Shown: positions 26,145 to 35,341, numbered from the stretch's first letter. The stretch is DNA of 47,911 bases from an uncultured Peptococcaceae bacterium (GCA_947254645.1 CAMYDW010000012.1:1-47911); one strand, 5' to 3'. Translations and numbers: made by a program. Notes: generated by a model not told the origin, from the letters alone.

Positions 26145-26852
26145 TTACCAATTTTCACTTCGATATTTATCCATAAGTTGTGTAAATAATTCTTGTGTGG
26201 TTGGTGGTGTATAGGTGATGGCATTGGCCCCTGCTTCAATGGTTCGCATGATGGATTCTTCGGTATCGCCACCACTGGCAATAATTGGCACTTCATGATA
26301 AGTTTCACGGATTTTACGTACAATATCGGTGGTCTTTGCACCACCTGCCACATTTAAAATCGTGGCTCCTGAATCCAATCGTGCTTCAATGTCCGTATTT
26401 TCGCTGGTCACTGTGACAATCACAGGAATATCCACAGCCTTTGAAACAATTTTTAAATTCACATTGGAAATAGGGGAGTTCAATATCACCCCAAAAGCCC
26501 CTTGGCTTTCAACATCTTTTGCCAACGTGACAGTACGAAGGCCTTTTGTGGTACCACCACCAACACCACAAAACACAGGCGTATAAGAAGCTGAAATAAT
26601 GGCTTGACTTATGGATTGTTGAGGAGTGAATGGATACACTGCAAAAATCGCATCTGCATCACAATTTCGAATAATGGCCAAGTCAGTGGTAAAAACCAAA
26701 CTTTTGATACGACGACCATAAATTAAAATACCACTTGCCTTGCGAATCACCTGGGGCAATTCAAGGATATGATGACGCAAGGTGGTACGCACGGATGGCA
26801 TAAACTTGCGATCACCTTTTAGTTCATTATTATTTGAAGGCGTTTCAGACAT
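26145..26852 (-). CDS. Predicted TIM-barrel protein of unknown function
   Basis: This 235-aa cytosolic protein has a repeating beta-alpha pattern and a C-terminal phosphate-binding motif (IIASGGDTEESIMRTIEAGANAI, about 190-212) like those of NanE, HisA/F or ThiG-type barrels. Homologues are often labelled hydrolase, but I see no evidence for that reaction. Further segments are YGRRIKSLVFTTDLAIIRN and VFCGVGGGTTKG. A GGAG site lies 9 nt before the ATG. It is followed by the GNAT gene. Confidence 0.6.
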   Translation of the reverse strand: MSETPSNNNELKGDRKFMPSVRTTLRHHILELPQVIRKASGILIYGRRIKSLVFTTDLAIIRNCDADAIFAVYPFTPQQSISQAIISASYTPVFCGVGGGTTKGLRTVTLAKDVESQGAFGVILNSPISNVNLKIVSKAVDIPVIVTVTSENTDIEARLDSGATILNVAGGAKTTDIVRKIRETYHEVPIIASGGDTEESIMRTIEAGANAITYTPPTTQELFTQLMDKYRSENW

Positions 26853-26956
26853 CTTGCATTTCTCCTTTATTCACACATTTGTGTACTATAAGCTTATATT
26901 TTCTAAGTACCCATTCTGATGAAATACTAGCGATATTATAGCGTATAAAAAAAACC

Positions 26957-26984
26957 AAAAAGCTGGTGTATGAATCACCAGCTT
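26957..26984 (-). terminator. Terminator after the DUF4491 gene
   Basis: AAGCTGGTG pairs with CACCAGCTT around a 7-nt loop, then TTTTGGTTTTTTT on the minus strand. Confidence 0.88.
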
Positions 26985-26991
26985 GAATGAA

Positions 26992-27294
26992 TTATTTATT
27001 TTTGCCAAATTTTTTCTTGTTGGGGTTATTTGGAAACCATCCACGTGCCACACGCTTTTCTTGCTCCTTGAGCTCGCCAATACTCCAAAAAGAAGAAACC
27101 CCGAGAACAGCCAAGGTTGCAGATATTACCACCTGATGAACAAATAAGGATAGACCACAAAAAATAAGTCCTGCCACTAAAAAGCATGGCCAAATTGCAG
27201 ACGAAAAATAGTATTCTCCTTTAATCACCAATGGATGAAATAAGCCAATACATAAAAATACAATGACGCCAATCAATAATCCCTGAAAAGTCAT
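26992..27294 (-). CDS. DUF4491 family small membrane protein
   Basis: This 100-aa protein has three hydrophobic segments and the family pattern GLFHPLVIKGEYYFSSAIWP near the N-terminus, and WSIGELKEQEKRVARGWFPNNP near the C-terminus, ending in a basic tail. The function is unknown; the family is widespread in anaerobic Bacillota and Bacteroidota. GGGAG precedes the ATG. It has its own promoter and terminator. Confidence 0.82.
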   Translation of the reverse strand: MTFQGLLIGVIVFLCIGLFHPLVIKGEYYFSSAIWPCFLVAGLIFCGLSLFVHQVVISATLAVLGVSSFWSIGELKEQEKRVARGWFPNNPNKKKFGKNK

Positions 27295-27346
27295 TACAAG
27301 CTCCCTTCAAAATAACAACGCAAAATATTTATCTCTTATTTTAATT

Positions 27347-27376
27347 ATTATAAGCGAAAATATTTCATTTGCGCAA
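27347..27376 (-). promoter_or_regulatory. Promoter of the DUF4491 gene
   Basis: TTGCGC, 18 bp, perfect TATAAT on the minus strand, about 50 nt before the start codon. Confidence 0.6.
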
Positions 27377-27393
27377 TCCTTTTCTACAAGGAC

Positions 27394-28611
27394 CTATTTA
27401 TTTCTAGAAAGGCTCAAGGCAAAGATAGAAGTTTCCTTTAAATAAAAGCTACCAATAAAAATGAATAAAGGCATCGGTGCCAAGAAAACAATCGCTGATG
27501 CAACCCCCATGCTTCCTGCCACATAGCCTATCGCCAATGGTGCAAAAAAACTACCAATAAGCTGCCCCAAGGCTGGTATGATGGAAATAATCAAGGACAT
27601 CAAATGATCAGGCACCGATTCACTTGGAATCACTGAATTGACAATGGCCAAACAGCCTGCAATAAATACTGCCGAAACAAACAAGCTACCTGATAACAGG
27701 GTGTTGCCCATTTCAATAAATAAAAACGCCATAAAGCTCAAGCTACCTGCAAAGCCAGCCAGCATGACAGTGCGACGACGTCCAATATAGTCGGATAAAA
27801 TAGGGACAAAAGCCTCACCCAGAAAACTGCCAATACCAAAACCCGCAAAAACGATACCCGCTTGAACAATGGGCATAGATTTCACAGTCGCCAGATACAG
27901 AATGCCATAATTGCTCATGGTAAAGTACCAAATAGCCGCAAAGCTCGTCATACCAACACAAAGCATGATATTAGGATATTTCATGAGGACACCGATGGAT
28001 TCGCCCTCTATATTTTTTTTCAACGCTTCTTTAAAGGAAAGGTTTCTCCCAAAAATACAGAAAGCCAAGACAGCCAGTATTAAAAGTATTCCTACCAATA
28101 TATAGGCCCCTTTCCAACCAAAGAGGCTTGCCCCGATTTTAGTGAGCAAGATTGCTCCGCCAGCAGAACCCACCAAAGAATAACTTGCCATACTCACTCC
28201 AAAAAAGAGGCCTCGCTTTCTTGGATTACTGTGTTTTCCGAGTAATCTCAAACTGGGTGCACAAATCGTACTCACGCCAAAGCCCAAGACCGCCGTCAAT
28301 AAATACAGCACAATAACACTGTTGCAAAACCCTATACCTAAAGCAGCAAGCGCCGCTATTAAAAACCCTGCCATCATCACAGGAATTTGTCCAAATCTCC
28401 CAGCCAAAGGGCCGCTAATAATGATAGAGGCCGAAGCAAAAAGTGCCATCATGGCCATTAGATAACCATTGTGTTGGGTTTCTAATTGAAAGGTGGGCGA
28501 ATAATAAGCAAATAAAAATGAGGACGCATTTTGCGCCACACCACAGATACTCCATCCCATAATCATTAACGCAAGACTTCGATACTGCAGAGGATAGTTG
28601 TTGATAGACAT
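27394..28611 (-). CDS. MFS transporter
   Basis: This 405-aa major facilitator has 12 predicted transmembrane segments, with the loop 2-3 signature weakly present (GRFGQ) and the loop 8-9 copy LSDYIGRRRTVMLAG strong. The layout resembles the small-metabolite/drug transporters and the aromatic acid symporter groups, but the substrate is not determinable. The ribosome binding site is weak (GAAGGGAAG about 10 nt upstream). It lies behind the DASS transporter gene with a terminator-like hairpin between. The locus context with arylsulfotransferase suggests transport of an aromatic or sulfated compound, as inference only. Confidence 0.85.
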   Translation of the reverse strand: MSINNYPLQYRSLALMIMGWSICGVAQNASSFLFAYYSPTFQLETQHNGYLMAMMALFASASIIISGPLAGRFGQIPVMMAGFLIAALAALGIGFCNSVIVLYLLTAVLGFGVSTICAPSLRLLGKHSNPRKRGLFFGVSMASYSLVGSAGGAILLTKIGASLFGWKGAYILVGILLILAVLAFCIFGRNLSFKEALKKNIEGESIGVLMKYPNIMLCVGMTSFAAIWYFTMSNYGILYLATVKSMPIVQAGIVFAGFGIGSFLGEAFVPILSDYIGRRRTVMLAGFAGSLSFMAFLFIEMGNTLLSGSLFVSAVFIAGCLAIVNSVIPSESVPDHLMSLIISIIPALGQLIGSFFAPLAIGYVAGSMGVASAIVFLAPMPLFIFIGSFYLKETSIFALSLSRNK

Positions 28612-28645
28612 GAATACGCACTTCCCTTCTACGTGTTCAATATAA

Positions 28646-28680
28646 AAAGGGCAATACCATTGGTCATAGTATCACCCTTT
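28646..28680 (-). terminator. Hairpin between DASS and MFS genes
   Basis: AAAGGGTGATAC pairs with GTATTGCCCTTT (two wobble pairs) followed by TTTATATT on the minus strand. It lies 35 nt before the MFS start codon and may be a partial terminator. Confidence 0.6.
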
Positions 28681-28687
28681 GTCAGTC

Positions 28688-30085
28688 TTAATGGATAAAA
28701 ATCATATCCATCATATGCCAATATGGAATCAGCAAACCAAAAACAAGTGCAAAGTTGACAACAATTTTCATACTCATTATTTTAGCAAAATCAGCCACAC
28801 GAATCATCCCAAAAGAGAAGAAAATGAGATAAAGAGCATATTCATATGGTAGTACAATTTGGTCGATCCCGCTACTAATAATATAATACAACGTCATTGG
28901 TTCAATACCTAAATTGAGACAAATCTCTGTGAGTGGTTGTGTGAAGGCTGCCATCATTGCCATCGGTGTCATAAGGAAGTTCATTAAGAAGAACAATACC
29001 CATACAAAAAGATAGAATAAATAATAGCTCTTTCCAGAAAGCACTGGCAATGCCATATTTGCAACCAATTGACCAATGCCCAAAGCCCCAGCCACATTCC
29101 CAATAGACAAGCAAGCTGTAACGAAGAAAATAAATCCCCAGTTAACTTTTTTAATGTCTTCAGGCGTTGCTAAATCAACACCTGGTAGGAAGAATAGACA
29201 AGGAATCACTGCAAATCCCCATGCTGCATCAATACCAAAGGTATTACTTGTGAGTAAAAAGGTGAAAAGAAGAATTAAAATAACAAGAGACTTCTTTTCT
29301 TGTGAAGACATTTTACCCATTTTTGCTAATTCGCCACGAAAATAGTCTTTTCCATTAATAGGTTCCGATGGTTTAAAAATAATCGTACATAGAAATGCCA
29401 TAATAATAGTATATAACACCATTGGCGCCTGATGATGAACAATTTCAAACCAGCCTACAGATTTTGGCCCACCTGCTGATTCACCAAAGCCTAACAAGAT
29501 CATAATATTAGTGCTGTATAAATAATTTAATGGCAATAGTGAAGCAAGTGCTGCACTGATCATAATCCCACCAGAAGCTTTTCCTGGTTTTAATTCTAAT
29601 GCTCGGCAAATACCATAAGACAATGCCGCCATCGGAATACAAGCATTATCTAAGATGAAAAGATTGAGGATAACACCAGTGAGGGTCAACCCCCAAATCA
29701 TACCCTTATAGCTTGCCCCAGTAAGTAAAATACAATGATAGGCTGTACGCTTAAGAAGTCCCGTTTTTTCTAGGATGACAGCTAAAATCAGTCCACCAAT
29801 GAGCATCCAGGGTACATAATTTAACCAAGCTGCAAATGCAGTCGCCCCTTCTGCTAATCCAGTAATAATATATAGAATTGGCAGTGCCAAGGCCACGCCT
29901 GTTTGTGGCAGAGAGTCTGTTGCAAAAGAAATGATAGCAATCAAGGTCATGACAAAAAACAAACGGAGTTGACCAGTAAAAATATCATTGGTTGGAATCA
30001 AGAACATAACCACAGGTAACAAGGTGAGAATAATTTTAATCCAATCACCACGTGTGCGATTGATTGTTGATATATTTGTAGCCAT
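28688..30085 (-). CDS. DASS/SLC13-type anion permease
   Basis: This 465-aa inner membrane protein has about 12 transmembrane segments of the divalent anion:sodium symporter superfamily. It shows WLNYVPWMLIGGLILAVILEKTGLLKR and ACLSIGNVAGALGIGQLV. Members transport dicarboxylates, sulfate or related anions. A GGAG site lies about 9 nt before the ATG. It starts 17 nt after the arylsulfotransferase stop codon, so they are one transcript, suggesting import of a sulfated organic acid or export of its product. Confidence 0.82.
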   Translation of the reverse strand: MATNISTINRTRGDWIKIILTLLPVVMFLIPTNDIFTGQLRLFFVMTLIAIISFATDSLPQTGVALALPILYIITGLAEGATAFAAWLNYVPWMLIGGLILAVILEKTGLLKRTAYHCILLTGASYKGMIWGLTLTGVILNLFILDNACIPMAALSYGICRALELKPGKASGGIMISAALASLLPLNYLYSTNIMILLGFGESAGGPKSVGWFEIVHHQAPMVLYTIIMAFLCTIIFKPSEPINGKDYFRGELAKMGKMSSQEKKSLVILILLFTFLLTSNTFGIDAAWGFAVIPCLFFLPGVDLATPEDIKKVNWGFIFFVTACLSIGNVAGALGIGQLVANMALPVLSGKSYYLFYLFVWVLFFLMNFLMTPMAMMAAFTQPLTEICLNLGIEPMTLYYIISSGIDQIVLPYEYALYLIFFSFGMIRVADFAKIMSMKIVVNFALVFGLLIPYWHMMDMIFIH

Positions 30086-30102
30086 TCAATCCATCTCCTT
30101 TT

Positions 30103-31608
30103 TTAAAAATGTATGCCTTCAGCGTTTTCATCGCCATCATCAAGCCCATCAGACATTTGCTCACTTGTTACACAAGCAGCCATTGCACTCTTATATCCTT
30201 CAGCACCTACAACTGTGGTAATCTCTTGAATCATGCCTTCTGCAGCACCCGGCATTCTAAAAGACATATTATCCACACGCTTCACTGGGATTTCTTGTGG
30301 TTGAGGCAACTGTGGCACATAATCATAAGGATAGCGATATGCCCGATAGATACAAGTTTCATTGATGCCATTGGTATCTTTCACCAAGTTGTCAAAAGGT
30401 GCACGATATTCCCAAACAATTTCTTTTTCAGCAGTCACTTCAAAGACCCTACAGAAACATCCCTCAGTAATCAATGTATTGCCATTGGCTAGACGTTGTG
30501 CCGAACTCACCAGTTGGCTATAAAAAGTGCTATTTTCGACAATAGGCATCAAACCTGTCATGGCATCGCTTCCCTTGAAACTCCATACCACTTTCAAAGT
30601 CACTGGATCAATCTCTAAAATTCGTGAATGATCTCGTTGATCTACTTTGGTACCATCTTTCGACAAACGGCCTGGCAAACCATAACCAGCCCAGCCGCCA
30701 TTGTCAAATACCAGAATATTCCCCGCTCCTGGCAATCCCTTTGGAATCATGTGACAGTGATGCTGCCCTATGATTTGTCCAATCTTTCTCAATGCAGGTG
30801 TTTTAGTAAAATCAGGTCCTATCTGCCAAACAATCTTACCGGTTTTCTTATCGGTAATTGCCATAATATTTGCTTCTCTGGCATCCCAAATGATATTTTC
30901 CGGATGAAAGCGTTCATCTCCAGCATCATACCACTTATTTGGACCAAGATAGCTCATTGAATTAATGTGCATCCAATCGCCAAGCTCACCATTTTTGGTG
31001 AAATGTTGATTAGGATTTCTAAAGAGAACATTTTTAACCTCTTCGGATAGACCTAATTCTCTAAAATGTTCACTCATTCGCCATTTCCAGACAATGTTAC
31101 CTTCCCAATCAACTTCAATAAATACATCATCCAATAATTGTTTATCACTGATTTTATGATTATGAATGGTTTCATGGCATAAAATTAATGTGTTGCCATT
31201 GTCTATTTGACACGCCATTTCAGGCGCAGGATACCCTACTGGGTTACCTGTGCGTTGAAAGTCATGGTGCTGACGTGCCATCCAACGCCCTTCATGGCCT
31301 TCATCCTCTATAAATTCAAATTTATCAAAGGACCAAACCACATTCCCATCCCAATCGATTTGAGTTAAATCCGTTTGATCTTGATAGGAATAAGCTGCAT
31401 CTCGTAAGCCCAAACTGCCTAAACAATAGCCTCCCTTTAAAAGTTTATTTGGAAAGCCTTGAAAATCCTTCCAAAATTTTACAACATTGCCATTCATATC
31501 AATCAGAACAGCCCCTAGATTCTCCACCGGAATCAAAGTATAGCCATTATCACATTTTTCAGGGGTATAAATTGTCGTCCCTGTTGGAAAAACACTTGAC
31601 GCACCCAT
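30103..31608 (-). CDS. Arylsulfotransferase (ASST family), probably cytosolic
   Basis: This 501-aa enzyme belongs to the family that moves sulfate between phenolic donors and acceptors through a sulfohistidine intermediate, without PAPS. Repeated D-x-D/E-G-N-x-V-W blades indicate the beta-propeller fold. Active-site-like residues are His214 (DWMHINSM), the His cluster at 283-286 (GQHHCH), Arg329 (RDHSRILEID) and NGNTLITEG (375-383). No signal peptide is seen, unlike the periplasmic E. coli-type enzyme. I chose the ATG at 31608 because GAGAGGTG precedes it; the frame runs nine codons further. It leads the DASS and MFS genes. Confidence 0.84.
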   Translation of the reverse strand: MGASSVFPTGTTIYTPEKCDNGYTLIPVENLGAVLIDMNGNVVKFWKDFQGFPNKLLKGGYCLGSLGLRDAAYSYQDQTDLTQIDWDGNVVWSFDKFEFIEDEGHEGRWMARQHHDFQRTGNPVGYPAPEMACQIDNGNTLILCHETIHNHKISDKQLLDDVFIEVDWEGNIVWKWRMSEHFRELGLSEEVKNVLFRNPNQHFTKNGELGDWMHINSMSYLGPNKWYDAGDERFHPENIIWDAREANIMAITDKKTGKIVWQIGPDFTKTPALRKIGQIIGQHHCHMIPKGLPGAGNILVFDNGGWAGYGLPGRLSKDGTKVDQRDHSRILEIDPVTLKVVWSFKGSDAMTGLMPIVENSTFYSQLVSSAQRLANGNTLITEGCFCRVFEVTAEKEIVWEYRAPFDNLVKDTNGINETCIYRAYRYPYDYVPQLPQPQEIPVKRVDNMSFRMPGAAEGMIQEITTVVGAEGYKSAMAACVTSEQMSDGLDDGDENAEGIHF

Positions 31609-31641
31609 AAAAGCACCTCTCTTTTTCTTATTCATTCTATA

Positions 31642-31669
31642 ATTATATTTTATTTATTTTTTGCGTTAA
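31642..31669 (-). promoter_or_regulatory. Putative arylsulfotransferase operon promoter
   Basis: Perfect TATAAT with a 16-bp spacer from a poor -35 (TTAACG) on the minus strand. The weak -35, replaced by inverted-repeat half-sites, suggests an activator-dependent promoter. Confidence 0.55.
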
Positions 31670-31687
31670 TATTAATAACGTCCGTTA
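31664..31687. promoter_or_regulatory. Three alternating CGTTA/TAACG half-sites
   Basis: CGTTA (31664-31668), TAACG (31676-31680) and CGTTA (31683-31687) form two overlapping inverted repeats upstream of and overlapping the -35 region. They are a candidate binding site for the Crp/Fnr-type protein encoded next door. Confidence 0.5.
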
Positions 31688-31704
31688 AGGTTTTTGGAAA
31701 ATCT

Positions 31705-31757
31705 ATAAAAAAAAGAACTGCTCGTCTTCTAAAATTTCTAAAAGACAAACGGTTCTT
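31705..31757 (-). terminator. Terminator of the second Crp/Fnr regulator gene
   Basis: AAGAAC (overlapping the stop codon) pairs with GTTCTT, with a further GTCTT/AAGAC stem inside, then a T-rich run on the minus strand. Confidence 0.75.
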
Positions 31758-32413
31758 CAATAATACATTAGCGATTTATTTTCAGCTAAATATTGCTGTA
31801 ACTGTTGGGACTCTTTAATCAATATCCCTTGTGATGTGCGTTCTAAAACGTCCTCTTTTTTCAGTGCATTGATGATACGAGAAACTGTCACTGGATGCAT
31901 GGACAAGTATTTTCCAATTTCCACATTGGTGTATTTTTTTGAAAGGATAGGGCCTTCTGTGGTAAGATGACTTTTTGTCAACAAAAAGTGGCAGAGCAAT
32001 GCAGTACCATGGTGTTCTTTTCGGCTATTAACTTTACGCTCTAACTCATCAAATACGCTCACACTTAGGCTGATAATTTCTTCCAATAACTCCGGCTGTC
32101 CTCTCAAAAAGTCTTTGCACACTTTAATAGGAACGCGATAGCAAACACATTCTTCCTCAGCAATAAAATCATCACTACAATTGCCATCAAAAGCTTTATC
32201 ATAGATACATAAAAGTCCCACAATGGAGCCAACGATTTGTCCACTTTCTTTGATGATCATAATATGAATATCACCATTAGAACTCATGACTTCTCGCTTC
32301 ACAGCGCCTTTCTTGAGATAAAAGACCGCATTCATCGGAAAGCCACGGCGTAATAAATAGTCGCCTTTTTTGAATTTGCACGTAGTCACCCCTGGTAAAT
32401 GACGAAATGGCAT
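31757..32413 (-). CDS. Crp/Fnr family transcriptional regulator (arylsulfotransferase locus)
   Basis: This 218-aa regulator has a cyclic-nucleotide-binding-like N-terminal domain (about 10-120, FKKGDYLLRRGFPMNAVFYL) and a C-terminal winged helix with recognition helix HPVTVSRIINALKKE. Five or more cysteines (Cys12, about 68, 79, 89, 91, 99 region) are scattered in the sensor half; whether they hold a metal or cluster is unknown. AAAGGAG precedes the ATG. It lies immediately upstream of the arylsulfotransferase operon on the same strand but is separated by a terminator, and is the obvious candidate regulator. Confidence 0.85.
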   Translation of the reverse strand: MPFRHLPGVTTCKFKKGDYLLRRGFPMNAVFYLKKGAVKREVMSSNGDIHIMIIKESGQIVGSIVGLLCIYDKAFDGNCSDDFIAEEECVCYRVPIKVCKDFLRGQPELLEEIISLSVSVFDELERKVNSRKEHHGTALLCHFLLTKSHLTTEGPILSKKYTNVEIGKYLSMHPVTVSRIINALKKEDVLERTSQGILIKESQQLQQYLAENKSLMYY

Positions 32414-32520
32414 GTATGTGCTCCTTTCCCATTATTTGAATATATTCATCATAACAAAATTTGAAATCTCATAAAAGAAAAATAGCAAAATTTTTTACTT
32501 GAATCTTCTTCCTTTCAATA

Positions 32521-32551
32521 AAAAAAGCTAGCACCATGTGCTAGCTTTTTT
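32521..32551 (-). terminator. Terminator after copA/copZ
   Basis: GCTAGCAC pairs with GTGCTAGC around a 3-nt loop, extended by A6/T6. Confidence 0.92.
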
Positions 32552-32553
32552 TA

Positions 32554-32763
32554 TTATTCAATGCCTAAGAGTTTGTAGTCCTTTTCTTCGATGGCTTTTT
32601 TGATAACATCATCTGCAACATCTTGAGTAAGGGTGAGGATTGCGCTGTCTTTTTCGTGGGAAACTTCTGCACTTTCAACGCCATCTAACGCTTCTAGGGC
32701 TTTCTTCACTGCGGCTTCGCAGTGTCCACACATCATTCCTTCAATTTTAAGTGTTTTTTTCAT
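32554..32763 (-). CDS. copZ: Internal in-frame copper chaperone (CopZ-like)
   Basis: Within the copA frame, an ATG at codon 856 has a full AAAGGAG ribosome binding site 7 nt upstream. Translation from it gives a 69-aa heavy-metal-associated domain with MxCxxC (GMMCGHC) and a LGIE end, the size of a free CopZ chaperone. No stop codon separates it from copA, so it may be made both as the C-terminal domain of CopA and as a free chaperone. The dual product is inferred and not proven. Confidence 0.6.
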   Translation of the reverse strand: MKKTLKIEGMMCGHCEAAVKKALEALDGVESAEVSHEKDSAILTLTQDVADDVIKKAIEEKDYKLLGIE

Positions 32764-35328
32764 TCGTTGTTCTCCTTTCTTTTCCTTTATCCCAATATAT
32801 TCATAATCAGCACCTTCAATCGTCTCTCGTATGATTGCTTCATCAATGGAATCAGTGTGCTGAATAAGGACTTCTCCGGTCTCAAAGTCTGGTGTGGCGC
32901 TGGTGATGCCATCAATACTTTCTAGGGCTTTTTTGACACGGTTTTCACAATGTCCGCACATCATGCCACCCACTGCGATAATGACGTTTTGCTTCTTCTC
33001 AATAGATGGTGCTTGGTTAATGACTGTCATCTCTCCTTGCACAAACGCCGATGAATGAGGCTTCAACCGATGTATATCAAACAAATTCAAGCGCAAGGCA
33101 TTCATACAAACGGTAAAGCTTGATAACGCCATGGCGGCCGCTGCCAACATTGGATTGATTTGAATGCTTTTATAAACCCCAGCAGCCACTGGAATCAAAA
33201 GGGCATTATAAGCAAAGGCCCAAAATAAATTCTCGTGAATGTTTTTGAGGGTCGCTCGACTCAAACGAATGGCCGCAGATACATCTGTCAATTTTGATTG
33301 CATCAGCACGACATTGGCGGCATCAATCGCCACATCTGTTCCTGCACCAATGGCGATACCAATATCCGCACAAGTAAGGGCTGGTGCATCATTAATGCCA
33401 TCGCCCACCATAGCGACTTTACCACGCTGCTGTAAGGATTGAATCACTTGCGCTTTGCCTTCTGGCAAGACCCCAGCAATCACTTGATTTACCCCAGCCT
33501 GTTCCCCAATGGCTTTAGCGGTCTGTGCATTGTCACCAGTCAGCATGACCACCTCAATGCCCATGGCTTGTAACTCTTGAACCGCTTGGGCAGAATCTTT
33601 TTTAATCACATCTGCCACAGCAATCACACCGAGGACTTCTCCGTCTCTCTCAAAAAAGAGAGGGGTTTTGCCCATTTTTGCCAAGGCATCTGCACGTTCT
33701 TGCAAAACGGCTGGAATATCCGCTAGAGCAGCAATAAAGTTGCTAGAACCAGCATGAACCATGGCCCCATTAATATTACCTTCTAGACCATGGCCACTCA
33801 GCGCCTTAAATGCTTCTACATGTTCGCTGATGATATGCTGTGCCTCTGCTTGAGCGATAATCGCCTTTGCCAAGGGGTGTTCACTTTTTTTCTCAAGGGC
33901 ATACGCCATTGCCAAAAGCTCAATATCACTCACCCCATCCACAGTGAGAATATCGGTGACAGCTGGCTTGCCTTCTGTAATGGTGCCAGTCTTATCTAAG
34001 GCCACCACCTTGACTTTGCCTGTGCTTTCCAAGGCTTCACTGGTTTTAAACAAAATACCATGCTTTGCCCCCATGCCATTGCCAACCATAATTGCCACTG
34101 GAGTCGCCAATCCTAGTGCACATGGACAAGAAATCACCAACACTGATATGGCATGGGTCAATGCCACTGCCCAGGATTGTCCAAGCAATACCCAAACAGC
34201 CATCACCACAACAGCAAGGCCGATTACTACAGGCACAAAAACCCCCGATACCTTATCGGCAATACGCGCAATAGGCGCCTTGGTCCCTGCTGCATCGCTG
34301 ACCATTTGGATAATTTGAGCAAAGGTGGTATCTTCTCCAATACGCGTGGCGCGTGCCTTGATATAGCCTGATTGATTCATCGTTGCCGCACTCACAGTAT
34401 CGCCAATCCCCTTATCCACTGGAATAGACTCACCAGTCAGGGCTGATTCATCAATGGCAGTCGTGCCTTCAAGAATGACACCATCCACTGGAATAGCAGT
34501 GCCTGGCTTGACCAAAAAGATATCTCCTAGCGCCACCTCATCAATGCCTACTTCCACAGCCAAGCCATCGCGCTCTACCACCGCCAGCTTTGGCGCCATT
34601 TTCATAAGGTTTTTCAGGGCATCGGTTGTACGCCCCTTTGACATAGATTCGAGCATTTTACCCACAGTGATTAACGCTGGGATCATCGCTGCTGATTCAA
34701 AATACAGTTGCTCATGATACAACGGCATCAAGGATTCGTTTCCGCTTCCATTGGTCACCAACCAAGTCATCTTCATAAGAATATAAAGAGACCAGCCAAA
34801 AGATACACTCGATCCAAGCGCCACCAGCGTATCCATATTGGGGCTGCCATGAATCAGTGATTTAAAACCAGATACAAAAAATGCATGATTGATCAACATC
34901 ACACCAATAGCAATCAACAACTGAATAATCGCCAATCCAAGATGATTGTGCTTCAGCATATCTGGCAACGGCCATCCAAGCATATTGTAGCCCATAGTGA
35001 TATACATCAAAACTGCCAAAAAGCCAATAGACCACATTAAACGACGCATGAGCTTTGGCGTCTCTCGGTCCTTCAATGCATCGGCTTCTATGGCCATTCT
35101 ATCGCTTGCAGCCGTAGAATGATGCTGTCCATCCTTTGGCTGGGCACCATAGCCTGCATTGCTAACCGCTTGGCAAATCACTTCTGGCGCAACATCCCCT
35201 TCCACAGTCATGGCATTGGTCAACAAGGACACCGAAACTGATTCAACACCAGGCACCTTCGCCACGGCTTTTTCTACATGCCCTTGACAAGCTGCACAGG
35301 TCATACCTGTGACAACATAGTGTGTCAT
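32554..35328 (-). CDS. copA: Copper-translocating P1B-type ATPase with N-terminal and two C-terminal HMA domains
   Basis: This 924-aa integral membrane ATPase exports Cu(I). It has an N-terminal HMA domain (GMTCAAC, 8-14), about eight transmembrane helices, the ion-site CPC (SCPCALGLATP), phosphorylation site DKTGT, HP locus (SEHPL), and hinge GDGINDAP. Two further HMA domains lie at the C-terminus (about 775-845 and 857-924; GGMMCGHC and GMMCGHC), which is unusual because most bacterial CopA have HMA domains only at the N-terminus. The last one looks like a fused copZ. It follows csoR by 13 nt in one operon. Confidence 0.93.
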   Translation of the reverse strand: MTHYVVTGMTCAACQGHVEKAVAKVPGVESVSVSLLTNAMTVEGDVAPEVICQAVSNAGYGAQPKDGQHHSTAASDRMAIEADALKDRETPKLMRRLMWSIGFLAVLMYITMGYNMLGWPLPDMLKHNHLGLAIIQLLIAIGVMLINHAFFVSGFKSLIHGSPNMDTLVALGSSVSFGWSLYILMKMTWLVTNGSGNESLMPLYHEQLYFESAAMIPALITVGKMLESMSKGRTTDALKNLMKMAPKLAVVERDGLAVEVGIDEVALGDIFLVKPGTAIPVDGVILEGTTAIDESALTGESIPVDKGIGDTVSAATMNQSGYIKARATRIGEDTTFAQIIQMVSDAAGTKAPIARIADKVSGVFVPVVIGLAVVVMAVWVLLGQSWAVALTHAISVLVISCPCALGLATPVAIMVGNGMGAKHGILFKTSEALESTGKVKVVALDKTGTITEGKPAVTDILTVDGVSDIELLAMAYALEKKSEHPLAKAIIAQAEAQHIISEHVEAFKALSGHGLEGNINGAMVHAGSSNFIAALADIPAVLQERADALAKMGKTPLFFERDGEVLGVIAVADVIKKDSAQAVQELQAMGIEVVMLTGDNAQTAKAIGEQAGVNQVIAGVLPEGKAQVIQSLQQRGKVAMVGDGINDAPALTCADIGIAIGAGTDVAIDAANVVLMQSKLTDVSAAIRLSRATLKNIHENLFWAFAYNALLIPVAAGVYKSIQINPMLAAAAMALSSFTVCMNALRLNLFDIHRLKPHSSAFVQGEMTVINQAPSIEKKQNVIIAVGGMMCGHCENRVKKALESIDGITSATPDFETGEVLIQHTDSIDEAIIRETIEGADYEYIGIKEKKGEQRMKKTLKIEGMMCGHCEAAVKKALEALDGVESAEVSHEKDSAILTLTQDVADDVIKKAIEEKDYKLLGIE

Positions 35329-35341
35329 CTAACCACCTTCT

